A DNA stretch of 64,000 bases from JAXLYX01 sp046351215 (lineage in GTDB: Bacteria > Myxococcota_A > Polyangia > Polyangiales > Houyiibacteriaceae): positions 62,001 through 126,000 of the forward strand of contig JAXLYX010000017.1 in assembly GCA_046351215.1 (NCBI GenBank), read 5' to 3'. This document shows, piece after piece, positions 1 through 8,371 of this stretch (its first letter is position 1; every line of letters starts with the position of its first letter). The notes under the pieces are model-generated. The model was not told the DNA's origin and did no database searches. It saw only the letters and a program-made list of their open reading frames with translations. The position numbers and the translations under genes were made by a program.

Positions 1-1125
1 GCCAAGCTGCCCCGCCAGCTCTTCGACTACATCGACGGCGGCGCCTACGACGAGGCGACGATGCGGGCGAACGTCGCGGACCTCCGCGACGTCCTGCTCC
101 GGCAGCGGGTGCTCCGGGACGTCTCGCAGCTCTCGCTCGGGACGACCGTCCTCGGAGAGGAGCTCTCGATGCCCCTCGTGCTCGCGCCCGTCGGGCTCGC
201 CGGCATGTTCGCCCCGCGGGCCGAGGTGCAGGCGGCCCGCGCCGCCGAGCAGGCCGGCATCCGCTTCTGCGAGTCGACCGTGTCGATCTGCTCGCTCGAG
301 GAGGTCCGAGCGGCGACGACGGCGCCCTTCTGGTTCCAGCTCTACGTGATGCGCGATCGCGGCTACGCGAAGGAGCTGATGCAGCGCGCGGTCGCCGCTG
401 GCTGCACGACGCTCCTGCTCACGGTGGACCTCGCCGTGGTCGGCGCGCGGTACCGCGACACGCGCAACGGCATGACGGAAGCCCTCTCCCTCGCCGGCTC
501 GCTGCGCCGCGCGCTCGACCTCGCCTCGCATCCGGCGTGGATCCGCGAGACCGCCCTCGGCGGTCGCCCGCTCGTCTTCGGCAACCTCACGAAGGCGGTG
601 CCCGGCGCCCGCAACCCGACCGACTTCCGCAAATGGGTCGACGGGCAATTCGATCCGGCGGTCACCTGGAAGGACATCGAGTGGGTCCGCGCGAGCTTCC
701 CGGGGAAGGTCGTGCTGAAGGGCATCCTCGACGCGGACGACGCGCGCGAGGCGGTCGCCGTCGGAGCCGACGGCGTCGTCGTCTCGAACCACGGCGGAAG
801 GCAGCTCGACGCCGTGCCCTCGACCACGCGGGCCCTCCCGCCCGTCGTCGACGCCGTCGGTGAGAGGATCCCCGTCCTCGTCGACGGAGGCATCCGGAGC
901 GGCCTCGACGTCGTGAAGGCCCTCGCGCTCGGAGCGAAGGCCTGCCTCGTCGGACGTCCGTGGGCCTACGCCGTCGCCGCACGCGGAGAAGCGGGCGTCG
1001 CGCACATCCTCTCGATCGTGAAGAAGGAGATGGAGGTGGCGATGGCGCTCACGGGCGTCACCGACGTACGCGCGCTCGGCCCCGATGCGCTCTTCCGCCC
1101 GGGGACGACGGCGGGGAATCGCTGA
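1..1125 (+). CDS. lldD: FMN-dependent L-lactate dehydrogenase (5' truncated by window edge)
   Basis: Flavin enzyme that oxidises L-lactate to pyruvate and passes electrons to the respiratory chain, normally at the inner membrane. The frame is open from base 1, so the N-terminus lies outside the window; the visible part starts in the family's FDYIDGGAYDE segment. The FMN alpha-hydroxy-acid dehydrogenase fold is seen throughout: PLVLAPVGLAGMFAPRAEVQ, WFQLYVMRDRG, VLKGILDADDAREA, and the active-site SNHGGRQLD, whose catalytic His codon is at 790-792. The tail KKEMEVAMALTG is typical of LldD. Resemblance to E. coli LldD is strong along the whole length, better than to glycolate or mandelate oxidases. 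The next gene begins 26 bp downstream on the same strand and looks unrelated. Confidence 0.93.
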   Translation, partial: AKLPRQLFDYIDGGAYDEATMRANVADLRDVLLRQRVLRDVSQLSLGTTVLGEELSMPLVLAPVGLAGMFAPRAEVQAARAAEQAGIRFCESTVSICSLEEVRAATTAPFWFQLYVMRDRGYAKELMQRAVAAGCTTLLLTVDLAVVGARYRDTRNGMTEALSLAGSLRRALDLASHPAWIRETALGGRPLVFGNLTKAVPGARNPTDFRKWVDGQFDPAVTWKDIEWVRASFPGKVVLKGILDADDAREAVAVGADGVVVSNHGGRQLDAVPSTTRALPPVVDAVGERIPVLVDGGIRSGLDVVKALALGAKACLVGRPWAYAVAARGEAGVAHILSIVKKEMEVAMALTGVTDVRALGPDALFRPGTTAGNR

Positions 1126-1151
1126 GGCGATCGAGGGGTTCCTCCTCCACG

Positions 1152-1802
1152 ATGCACCTCGTCCTCCTCCACGCGCTCGCCCGCACCGGGCGCTCGATGC
1201 GGCCGCTCGGTCGGGCCCTCGAAGGCGCGGGCCATACCGTCGACGTCGTGCCCTATCCCTCGCGCGCGCGTCCGCTCGAGGGCCTCGCGGAGCACGTGCT
1301 CGACCGCCTCGAACGCACGGGCGTCCGAGGGGCCGGCGACGGGCTCGGCTTCGTCGGTCATTCGATGGGCGGCGTCGTGTACCGTTCGCTGCGCCTCGTC
1401 GACCCCGACTTCCGCTGCGGCCGCAGCGTGCTCCTCGGCTCGCCGGCGGCCGGCTCCCTCGTCGCCGAGACGCTGGCCCGGCTCCCCCCCGTGCGATGGG
1501 CCTACGGCCTGGCGCTGCCCGAGCTCGAACGACGACGCGTCGACGCCCTCCCGGAGTTCCCCGGACCGACCGGCTGCATCGCGGGAACCCATGCCTCGCC
1601 GCTCGTGCCCGCGTCCTGGGTGCTCCGGCTCGTCGCGCCCGGCGAGCCCTCGGACTCGACCGTCCTCGTGCGGGAGGCGCTCCATCCCGCGGCGGCGGAC
1701 CACGCGACCGTGCATGCCTCCCACACGTTCCTCCCGTCGAACGCCGAGGTCACGGAGCTCGTGCTCCGCTTCCTCGCCCACGGCAGCTTCACCGCGCGCT
1801 GA
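1152..1802 (+). CDS. alpha/beta-hydrolase, lipase/esterase-like
   Basis: 216-residue alpha/beta-hydrolase. It starts directly with the first beta strand (MHLVLLHALARTG, with the HA in the oxyanion-loop position). It has the nucleophile elbow GHSMGG with Ser about residue 71 and a C-terminal His in SHTFLPSN, the usual place of the catalytic His in small lipases of the DUF676/PGAP1-like group. The frame is open further upstream, but ATG 1152 fits the fold and avoids overlap with lldD. There is no signal peptide, so it is probably cytoplasmic. It converges on the next gene with only a 3-bp gap. Substrate unknown. Confidence 0.82.
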   Translation: MHLVLLHALARTGRSMRPLGRALEGAGHTVDVVPYPSRARPLEGLAEHVLDRLERTGVRGAGDGLGFVGHSMGGVVYRSLRLVDPDFRCGRSVLLGSPAAGSLVAETLARLPPVRWAYGLALPELERRRVDALPEFPGPTGCIAGTHASPLVPASWVLRLVAPGEPSDSTVLVREALHPAAADHATVHASHTFLPSNAEVTELVLRFLAHGSFTAR

Positions 1803-1805
1803 GCC

Positions 1806-3341
1806 TCAGGCGTCGATGCAGGCCTGGACCGCTTCCTCGACGGTGTAGGCCGGCACGAAGCCGAGCTGCTCGCGAGCCCGCGTGTCGTCGACCATGCAGA
1901 CGTAGCGGACGTGATCGAGCTCCGGCGAAGGGAAGCTCGAGAGGCGGAAGCGGAACGCCTGCGCGATCGCCGCCTGGAGCAGCGGGCCCGGCACGGGCGT
2001 GAGCTTCTTGCCCGCCATCGCGAAGAGCCGGGAGAGCGGCAGCTCGCCCGGGCCCCGGAGGTTGTAGATGCCCCGCACGCCCGGCTCGAGCGCGCGCAGG
2101 ATCGCGCGCACGACGTCGCGCTCGTGGATCACCTGCACCATCGGATCGAAGCCGAGCACGCTGATCGGCCGCTCGAGCCGCAGGTAGTTGCTCGGTGCGT
2201 TGCGCACGGTGCCGAGGATGTGGCACGGGCGGAGGATCACGGTCTCGGTCTTCGGATTCCGCCAGAAATAGCTCTGCGCGAGCATGTCGAGCTCGACGAG
2301 GTCGCGGATCGCGAAGAATTCCTGCGAGCCGAGGAGAGGCGCCTCCTCCGTGAGGAATTGCGGATTGTCCGGCTGCGGTCCGTAGACGTTCGCGCTCGAG
2401 AGCACGACGAGCTTCGGCACCTCGAACTGCTCCATGTACTCGAGCAGCTTCTGGAAGGCGACGACGTTCCAGCTGTGGCGCAGCCGGTGGTGCGAACGCG
2501 GATCGTGCATCACGCCGAGGTGCACGACGGCCCTCACCCGCTCCTGCCGGAAGACGTCCTTCGTCTTCTTGCGGCGGACGTCGAGGCGGTAGTGGACGAT
2601 GTCCTTCGGGGCGTCGGGGAACGGACGCCGATCGATGCCGACGACGCGCGAGTCGCGGTGGAGCACGCGGGCGACGAGCTTGCCGAGCCGTCCGCAGATG
2701 CCCGTGACGAGGATCGTGCCCTCTCCGTCGTCGATCGGCCCCTCGGTCGTGCCCTCGGCCTCGTCCCGAGCGGCGACGGGCGGATGGCGCACGGCGGAGC
2801 CGGGCTCGGCGCTCGCGGGCTCCGGCACGACCGGACGCGCGTCGTCCACCGTGCCACCGCTCGACGGAACGTCGACCGTGGCGGCGACGAGCTCGATCGC
2901 CGGAATGCGCGGCGGCTCCGGGAGCGTCGGCGTCACGGCGGGAAGCGCCGCGGGCTCGATCGACTCGGTGGCCGCACGGGGAGGACGGGCCGAGATGCGT
3001 GGTCGCGACGCCTTCGGCTCGGAGGGGGCCCCGCTCGGCATCGGACGGGCGGAAGGCCGCTTCGCGGGCTTCGGGGTCTCGACGGTGGCCGAGGGCTCGG
3101 CCATCCGGGAGGAGGCCTTCGAAGGGCTTCCCTGGGTCGAGCCGGGCCTGGGTGTGCCCGCCTTGGGCGTCGCCTTCACCTGCGCGCCTCGGCCCTCGGG
3201 CGACGGCTTCTTCGACGGGAGACGTGCCGACGGCTTCGAGCGCTCCGCGGCGCTCGCGGGCTTCGTCGCGGACGCCTCGTCCTCGCGAGCGCCCGCGCGT
3301 GCACGCGCCGCTGGCTTCTTCTTGTCCTCGGAGTTCCCCAC
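1806..3341 (-). CDS. SDR-like NAD-dependent epimerase/dehydratase with long disordered N-terminus
   Basis: 511 residues. The first ~205 are Pro/Ala/Ser/Lys-rich and look disordered (it begins MGNSEDKKKPAARARAG). They are followed by an extended-SDR Rossmann domain: ILVTGICGRLGKLV, with glycines at about 214, 217 and 220, an acidic/basic cofactor strand (VVGIDRRPFP), VVHLGVM and LSSANVYG. The family's catalytic YxxxK is not seen; the matching segment reads FFAIRDLVE, so classical epimerase or dehydratase chemistry is doubtful. Its C-terminal half otherwise follows the fold (HERDVVRAILRAL, GIYNLRGPGELPLS). Start is GTG at 3341; a GATAAT hexamer lies 8 bp upstream of it. Could be a non-catalytic NAD sensor or a redox enzyme of another type. 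Confidence 0.8.
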   Translation of the reverse strand: MGNSEDKKKPAARARAGAREDEASATKPASAAERSKPSARLPSKKPSPEGRGAQVKATPKAGTPRPGSTQGSPSKASSRMAEPSATVETPKPAKRPSARPMPSGAPSEPKASRPRISARPPRAATESIEPAALPAVTPTLPEPPRIPAIELVAATVDVPSSGGTVDDARPVVPEPASAEPGSAVRHPPVAARDEAEGTTEGPIDDGEGTILVTGICGRLGKLVARVLHRDSRVVGIDRRPFPDAPKDIVHYRLDVRRKKTKDVFRQERVRAVVHLGVMHDPRSHHRLRHSWNVVAFQKLLEYMEQFEVPKLVVLSSANVYGPQPDNPQFLTEEAPLLGSQEFFAIRDLVELDMLAQSYFWRNPKTETVILRPCHILGTVRNAPSNYLRLERPISVLGFDPMVQVIHERDVVRAILRALEPGVRGIYNLRGPGELPLSRLFAMAGKKLTPVPGPLLQAAIAQAFRFRLSSFPSPELDHVRYVCMVDDTRAREQLGFVPAYTVEEAVQACIDA

Positions 3342-3349
3342 GGGCCGGG

Positions 3350-3355
3350 ATTATC
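3350..3355 (-). promoter_or_regulatory. -10-like hexamer GATAAT next to GTG start
   Basis: On the minus strand the sequence reads GATAAT, ending 8 bp before the GTG at 3341. No Shine-Dalgarno is visible in between. This spacing would put transcription start at or near the start codon. Confidence 0.35.
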
Positions 3356-3403
3356 CGAGGCCGCGCGCCCCGTGGCAACCCTCGACTCGGCGAACGCGCA
3401 CGA

Positions 3404-4339
3404 TCAGAAGAACACGCTCTCGCGCTCGTCGAGACCGCCCTTCAGCATGCTGGCGATCTCGGTCTTCACGGCCCAGACCTTCGCCTCGACGACGGCATCG
3501 TCGTCGTCGGCATCGCCGTCGAAGGTCATCGGAGAGCCGAAGTAGAGCCGGTACTTCGTCGGCAGTGGGAACGGCATGCCGAGAAGGAGCTGCGGAAGGA
3601 ACGGGAACGACGGCATGCCGAGCAGGTCGGCGACCGGCTTCACGTTCGCCACGGACGGATACTGCTCCTCGGCGCCGATCACCGCGACGGGCACGATCGG
3701 GGTCTTGGTCTCGAGTGCGAGCCGCATGAACCCGAGGCCGAACTCGCTGAGCTGGTAGCGGCGATCGTAGGTCTTCGAGATCCCCTTCGCTCCTTCCGGG
3801 AAGACGATCAGGGCCTCCTCCTGCTGGAGCAGGCGCCGCGCGTTGTCGGGCGCGCCCACGACCTGCCCGCAACGCGGGAAGACGGTCGAGACGAAGGGCA
3901 GCTCCGCGGTCCACTTCTCCACCATGCTCCGCGGGAAGCGGGGCGGCTTCGCGTCGAGGAGCATGGCCGCGCCGATGATGACGCCGTCGAGGGGGATCTG
4001 CCCGGAGTGGTTCGCGATGACGAGCACCCGGCCTTCGGGGAGCTTCTCGATGCCGTGGACGACGGTGCGGAAGTAGCGCCGGTGCAGGAGCGCCGCCACG
4101 GCGAGCGCGTAGCGGGCGAAGCGGGGGTCGAAGCCGAAGGGATCCCAGCCGATCGCGTTCGGATGGACGACGATGTCGCGGATGCGGCCCTCGATGTCCT
4201 CGCCGGTGACGCTCGTCGCGACCTTCACGAGGGCCTCGCCGAAGGCTTCGAGCCCCGGGAAGGTCGGGGGCGCCGCGCCTTCGAAGCCTTCGAGCGAGGG
4301 CGCCTCGTAGGCGGCGAGCGAGCGATTCGATTCGGGCAT
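3404..4339 (-). CDS. lysophospholipid acyltransferase-family protein (PlsC/DGAT-like)
   Basis: 311 residues. It carries acyltransferase blocks in order: NHSGQIPLDG (motif I; the spacing between His and Asp is longer than HX4D, as in DGAT2-like members), FPRCGQVVG, IVFPEGAKGIS (motif III, the phosphate-binding EG) and PIVPVAVIGAEEQYP (motif IV). The mature part ends in a YRLYFGSP strand typical of the family. It likely transfers an acyl chain from acyl-CoA or acyl-ACP to a lysophospholipid, glycerolipid or alcohol at the inner membrane. No clear membrane span, so probably monotopic. Neighbours do not form an obvious lipid operon; a 66-bp gap separates it from the permease gene on the same strand. 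Confidence 0.85.
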   Translation of the reverse strand: MPESNRSLAAYEAPSLEGFEGAAPPTFPGLEAFGEALVKVATSVTGEDIEGRIRDIVVHPNAIGWDPFGFDPRFARYALAVAALLHRRYFRTVVHGIEKLPEGRVLVIANHSGQIPLDGVIIGAAMLLDAKPPRFPRSMVEKWTAELPFVSTVFPRCGQVVGAPDNARRLLQQEEALIVFPEGAKGISKTYDRRYQLSEFGLGFMRLALETKTPIVPVAVIGAEEQYPSVANVKPVADLLGMPSFPFLPQLLLGMPFPLPTKYRLYFGSPMTFDGDADDDDAVVEAKVWAVKTEIASMLKGGLDERESVFF

Positions 4340-4405
4340 GCGGCAATCCTCGACCGAGGTGCGCCGATCGTCAACCGGCCGGGCGCGGCGCGCGCGAGGT
4401 CGCCG

Positions 4406-5740
4406 TCATCCGCCGCGGTGGTGTGCGATCCCGCGGAGCCGGCGCGCGCCGTAGAGCACGAGCCCGACGAGGACGGTGAGCGCTCCGTACGCACCCGCCT
4501 CGGGGCGCACGCGCAGGGCGGCGATCACGACCCAGGCGGAGGCGATCGCGAAGACCCCCGCGGAGACGTGGAGCAGCGGCGCGCGGTACGGACGTGGCAG
4601 AGCGGGTTCGGTCGACCGCAGGACCATCGCGGCGACGGCGGTCAGGGCCGAGAAGACGCCGAGGAGGAAGCCGACGTACGTGAGGAGGGCCTCGAACGTC
4701 GAGGTGAGGACGAGCGCGACGGCGACGAGCGCCTGCGCCGCGAGCCCGAGCGTCGGCGAGCCGCCGCGGCCTCGTCGCGCGAACGACGCGAAGAAGAGCC
4801 CGTCTTCCGCCATCGCCATCGGCACGCGCGGTCCGGCCAGGACCATGCCCGAGATCGACGAGAAGAGCGCGAGTGCGACCATCGCGGAGATCGCCGCGCC
4901 CACTCCGGGGCCGAAGAGCTCGCGCGCCGCGACGTGCGCGACGATCGCCGGATCCTCCGCGAGGCGTGCAGGACTGGCCCCGTAGAAGAAGGCGACGTTC
5001 AGGACGACGTAGAGGGCCGTGACGAGGGCCGTCCCCGCGAGCAACGCGCGAGGCAGCGTGCGGACCGGCTCGCGGAGCTCTCCGGCCAGGTAGCCCGCGG
5101 AGCCGAACCCCGAATACGCGAACGACACGAAGACGAGCGCCAGGGCGAACCGCCCGCTCCCGAACGAGGCGTGTGCCCCCGCATCGAAGTTCGACGTCCG
5201 CCCCTCGCCGACCACCAGCGCCGCGAACGCGAAGGCGAGGAGCAGCAGCGTCTCGAGCGCCGTGACGAGGGTCTGGGCGCGGGCGCCGACGGAGACGCCG
5301 AGACCGTGCACGGCCGTCGGGATCAGGATCAGCGCGACGGCTCCCTCGTGCACGGGGATCGACGGGACGATCGCGTGCAGGTGGCTCGCGCAGGCGACGG
5401 CGGAGGCGGCGATCGAGGCCGCGAAGCCCACGGCGATGGACACGCATCCGGAGACGAAGCCGACCGACGGATGCAGGGCGCGCGAGAGGTAGACGTACTC
5501 CCCGCCCGCGCGCGGGAACATCGCGCCGAGCTCCGCGTACACGCTCGCGCCGAGCAGGGCGAGCAGGCCACCGACGACCCAGGCGAAGAGCGCGAGCCGC
5601 GCGTCGCCGAGCTCTCGCGCGAGGAGGCCGCTCGAGACGAAGACGCCGGTGCCGACCATGTTCGAGACGACCACGGCCGTGGCGGCCGGGAGGCCGAGGC
5701 GACGCACGGACGAATCGGCCTCGTCGGAGGGCGCGCCCAT
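4406..5740 (-). CDS. APC-superfamily amino-acid permease
   Basis: 444 residues, almost entirely hydrophobic, with about 12 predicted membrane spans. The N-terminus has the APC signature: AVVVSNMVGTGVFVSSGLLA (the GTG break in helix 1) and later AELGAMFPRAGGEYVYLSRAL, the helix 2-3 region typical of LAT/basic amino-acid/polyamine permeases. It imports or exchanges amino acids or polyamines across the inner membrane; the substrate cannot be read from the sequence. Its 5' end is 3 bp from the stop of the upstream isoaspartyl methyltransferase gene on the same strand, so the two are probably co-transcribed. Confidence 0.88.
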   Translation of the reverse strand: MGAPSDEADSSVRRLGLPAATAVVVSNMVGTGVFVSSGLLARELGDARLALFAWVVGGLLALLGASVYAELGAMFPRAGGEYVYLSRALHPSVGFVSGCVSIAVGFAASIAASAVACASHLHAIVPSIPVHEGAVALILIPTAVHGLGVSVGARAQTLVTALETLLLLAFAFAALVVGEGRTSNFDAGAHASFGSGRFALALVFVSFAYSGFGSAGYLAGELREPVRTLPRALLAGTALVTALYVVLNVAFFYGASPARLAEDPAIVAHVAARELFGPGVGAAISAMVALALFSSISGMVLAGPRVPMAMAEDGLFFASFARRGRGGSPTLGLAAQALVAVALVLTSTFEALLTYVGFLLGVFSALTAVAAMVLRSTEPALPRPYRAPLLHVSAGVFAIASAWVVIAALRVRPEAGAYGALTVLVGLVLYGARRLRGIAHHRGG

Positions 5741-5743
5741 CCG

Positions 5744-6538
5744 TCAGCGCTCCTCGCGAGCGCGGCCCGTCATCGGGACGAAGAGCACGGGCTCGACCGA
5801 TCGGTCCGTGAATCCCTCGCGGGTCCGCGTGACGACACGCAGCATCTGGTAGCCCTCGCCGACGGGGATCACGAGCTTGCCGCCGATGGCCAGCTGCTGC
5901 TTCAGCGGCTCCGGGATCCTCGGGGCCGCCGCGGTGACGACGATGCCGTCGTACGGCGCGTGCTCGCGCCAGCCGGCATAGCCGTCACCGGCGCGGACGT
6001 GGACGTTCCGATACCCGAGGCGTGCGAGGTCGCGCTCGGCGCGGCGTGCGAGGGGCTCGACGATCTCGATCGTGTAGACCTCGCGGACGAGCAGCGAGAG
6101 CACGGCGGCCTGATAGCCGGAGCCGGTCCCGATCTCGAGCACGCGATCCCCCGGTTCCGTCTCGAGCAGCTCGGTCATGATCGCGACGACGAGCGGCTGA
6201 CTGATCGTCTGCCCGTAGCCGATCGAGACCGGATGGTCGTCGTAGGCCTCGTCCCTCGCCTCCACGGGCACGAGCTCCTGCCGAGGCACGCGTCGCATCG
6301 CGTCGAGCACGCGGAGATCGCGCACCCCGCGGACCTCGAGCTGCTCGTGCACCATCCGCGCGCGGGCGAGGACGAAGCGATCCGCCTCGCTGTGCGCGGG
6401 AGCGCCCCCGATCTGGAGCGCGGGCGGCCGCGCGCGGTCCGGCTCGCGCCCGCAGGCGGGAGTCGCGACGCCGAGAAGGATCGCGGCGAGCCGCCCGGCG
6501 CATCCGCGCAGGCTCGTGCTCCGTCGTCGCCGTCCCAC
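5744..6538 (-). CDS. pcm: exported protein-L-isoaspartate O-methyltransferase
   Basis: Repairs age-damaged proteins by methylating isoaspartyl residues with SAM. The PCMT core is clear: VLDAMRRVPRQELVP, the substrate-binding segment PVSIGYGQTISQPLVVA, and SAM motif I VLEIGTGSGYQAAVL. The usual enzyme has no leader, but here a basic, hydrophobic stretch ending LLGVATPAC precedes the core and looks like a lipoprotein signal, so this copy probably works in the periplasm. I chose GTG 6538 because it makes that signal a normal length (Cys about 29). The frame is open to an ATG at 6616 with a GAGGGGG upstream, which would give a 55-residue leader. Divergent from the M23 peptidase gene. Confidence 0.85.
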   Translation of the reverse strand: MGRRRRSTSLRGCAGRLAAILLGVATPACGREPDRARPPALQIGGAPAHSEADRFVLARARMVHEQLEVRGVRDLRVLDAMRRVPRQELVPVEARDEAYDDHPVSIGYGQTISQPLVVAIMTELLETEPGDRVLEIGTGSGYQAAVLSLLVREVYTIEIVEPLARRAERDLARLGYRNVHVRAGDGYAGWREHAPYDGIVVTAAAPRIPEPLKQQLAIGGKLVIPVGEGYQMLRVVTRTREGFTDRSVEPVLFVPMTGRAREER

Positions 6539-6720
6539 CGTCGATTCGCGCACTCGCCCCCCGATCGCGGATCCGCGCTTCCCCGACGGAACGTACCAGG
6601 GAAGAGCGCGCGGCATCGCCCCCCTCGCCCCCCGACACGGGACGGGCCACCGCGCGGAGGGGGGCGGGCATGCCCGAAAAGTTGACCGTTCGGCCCGATC
6701 CGTTCGATCCCACGAGGGTC

Positions 6721-8340
6721 ATGATCCGTCGAGCCCTCCGAACGACGACGTTCCTCGCGATCCTGCTCGGCCTCGCCGGCCGCGCCGGCGCCGACGACGG
6801 CCTCGCGCTCGCGAGCGCGATCGAGGCCCATCCCCAGCCGGCGGACGTCGAGGGGAGCGGGGACCTCGAGCCCTCGGCCCTCGGCGGGTCGAGCGGCGCG
6901 ATCCTCGAGCCGCCCGACGACGAGGCCGAGGAAGACGAGGCGACGCCGCGACGCACGGGCGGCCGCCGCGCCCCGCGCCGCCGCGAGAGCAACGGGCCGC
7001 GCCGCGTCCCGACCCCGCACGGCGCCTCCAAGGAGCGCGCCGACCGTCTCGGGCTCGGCACGCGCGACGCAGCGATCGTGCTCCTGCACGATCCTCCCGA
7101 GCGACGCTGGGTGGAGGCCGCCGGACGCGCGCGTCCGCGCACGCTCCGCTGGCCTGTGGACGAAGGCGGATTCGGCCGCGGCGTGGGCTACGTCCGGACC
7201 GATCGCCCCGAGGTCCCGCACAACGGAGTCGACATCGTCGCTCCCCGCGGCTCGATCGTCCACGCGGCCGCGGACGGCATCGTGGCCTACAGCGACAACG
7301 GCCTGCGCGGCTACGGGAACTGCGTGATCATCCTCCACGCGGACGGCCGCATGACGCTCTACGGCCACCTCGATCGAGCGACGGTGCAGCCCGGCTATCG
7401 CGTGCGCCGCGGCGAGCGCATCGGCTTCGTCGGCAGCACGGGCCATTCGCAGGGCCCCCACCTCCACTTCGAGCTCCGCGACGAAGGAAGGCCTCTCGAT
7501 CCGATGGGCGAGTTCCGCGGAAAGCCGTGGGTGGAGGGGCGCTCGCGCCTGAACGCCCTCCGCGCCCAGCCGGGCGGCGGCCATCGACGGGACCATCTCG
7601 GCGAGATCGTGCCCGACTTCTCGGCGGAGCCGGAGGCCGACGCGCCCGCACGCACCGCGACGCGCGAGGAAGCGCCCGCGCGCACCGCGACGCGCGAGGA
7701 AGCGCCCGCACGCACCGCGACGCGCGAGGAAGCGCCCGCACGCACCGCGACGCGCGAGGAAACGCCCGCACGCACGGCGAGCCGCACGGAGCCGGCGTCG
7801 CGTCTCGCATCCCGCGACGAGACCCGGTCCCCTGCCGCGCCCGAGACCGCGGCGGAGCCCTCCGTGGCGGAGCGTCCGCCGGCGCGCGTTCGTCGCCTCC
7901 TCGAGCGCGGAGCCGACGCCACCCTGCTGGCTTCGCTCCCGGGACGGCTCTTCTCGAGCCTGCTCTGGCCCACGCGCGGTGGCCGCGATCTCGGAGACCA
8001 GGACACCCTCCGGATCGCGGTCGATCCCTCCACGGCCGTGCGCGCTTCGGCCGACGGGCGCGTCCTCTACGTCGGGCAGGGGCTCGACGGCACGACGACC
8101 TCCGTCGTGCTCCTCCACAAGAACGGCTGGATCACCATCTACTCGGGCGTCGGCGCGGTCCACGTCGAGGTCGGCGACGACGTCGAGCGCGGCTCGTGGA
8201 TCGCGGCCGCACCCGAGCGGCGTTCGACCATCCGCTTCGACCTCGTCGATGCGGGCCGGACGACGGATCCGCGCGCCCGCCTCGTCGGCGCTCCCCTGGC
8301 CGCGACCGACCTGCCCACCGACCGGGCGCGGCGGCGGTGA
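6721..8340 (+). CDS. secreted M23 (LytM) peptidase with a second, degenerate M23 domain
   Basis: 539-residue exported cell-wall protein. ATG 6721 begins a signal peptide (MIRRALRTTTFLAILLGLAG, cleavage near AGA|DDG); an upstream ATG at 6670 would extend it without gain. After an acidic, disordered stretch comes a complete LytM domain: Zn ligands His167 and Asp171 in HNGVDIVAPRG, and His247/His249 in HLHFEL. A linker then carries four near-identical 10-residue units (RTATREEAPA) and a worn fifth. The C-terminal ~120 residues resemble a second LytM fold (VRASADGRVLYVGQG, VVLLHKNGWITIYSG, VEVGDDVERGSWIAA), but HxH is replaced by STIRFDL, so it is probably inactive and regulatory or ligand-binding. 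Likely cuts peptidoglycan cross-links or activates an amidase. Confidence 0.9.
   Translation: MIRRALRTTTFLAILLGLAGRAGADDGLALASAIEAHPQPADVEGSGDLEPSALGGSSGAILEPPDDEAEEDEATPRRTGGRRAPRRRESNGPRRVPTPHGASKERADRLGLGTRDAAIVLLHDPPERRWVEAAGRARPRTLRWPVDEGGFGRGVGYVRTDRPEVPHNGVDIVAPRGSIVHAAADGIVAYSDNGLRGYGNCVIILHADGRMTLYGHLDRATVQPGYRVRRGERIGFVGSTGHSQGPHLHFELRDEGRPLDPMGEFRGKPWVEGRSRLNALRAQPGGGHRRDHLGEIVPDFSAEPEADAPARTATREEAPARTATREEAPARTATREEAPARTATREETPARTASRTEPASRLASRDETRSPAAPETAAEPSVAERPPARVRRLLERGADATLLASLPGRLFSSLLWPTRGGRDLGDQDTLRIAVDPSTAVRASADGRVLYVGQGLDGTTTSVVLLHKNGWITIYSGVGAVHVEVGDDVERGSWIAAAPERRSTIRFDLVDAGRTTDPRARLVGAPLAATDLPTDRARRR
7651..7800 (+). repeat. 30-bp in-frame tandem repeat in the M23 peptidase gene
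   Basis: Units begin at 7651, 7681, 7711 and 7741 with the core cgcaccgcgacgcgcgagga and are near-identical; a fifth unit at 7771 has diverged. Each encodes RTATREEAPA in the linker between the two M23 domains. Copy number could change by slippage without altering frame. Confidence 0.9.
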
Positions 8341-8371
8341 CGGGACGGCCCGGCTGCGTCATGCTCGCCCC

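Noticed and set aside
2999..6685. A 1228-codon plus-strand open frame antisense to the acyltransferase, permease and PCMT genes (also 47635-51126 and others).
   Set aside because: Arg/Ala-rich, no family motif, wholly antisense to genes with clear motifs; an effect of extreme GC at codon position three.
7651..7800. Regular 30-bp repeats could be taken for a CRISPR array.
   Set aside because: No unique spacers, repeats are in frame and encode a linker, no cas genes nearby.
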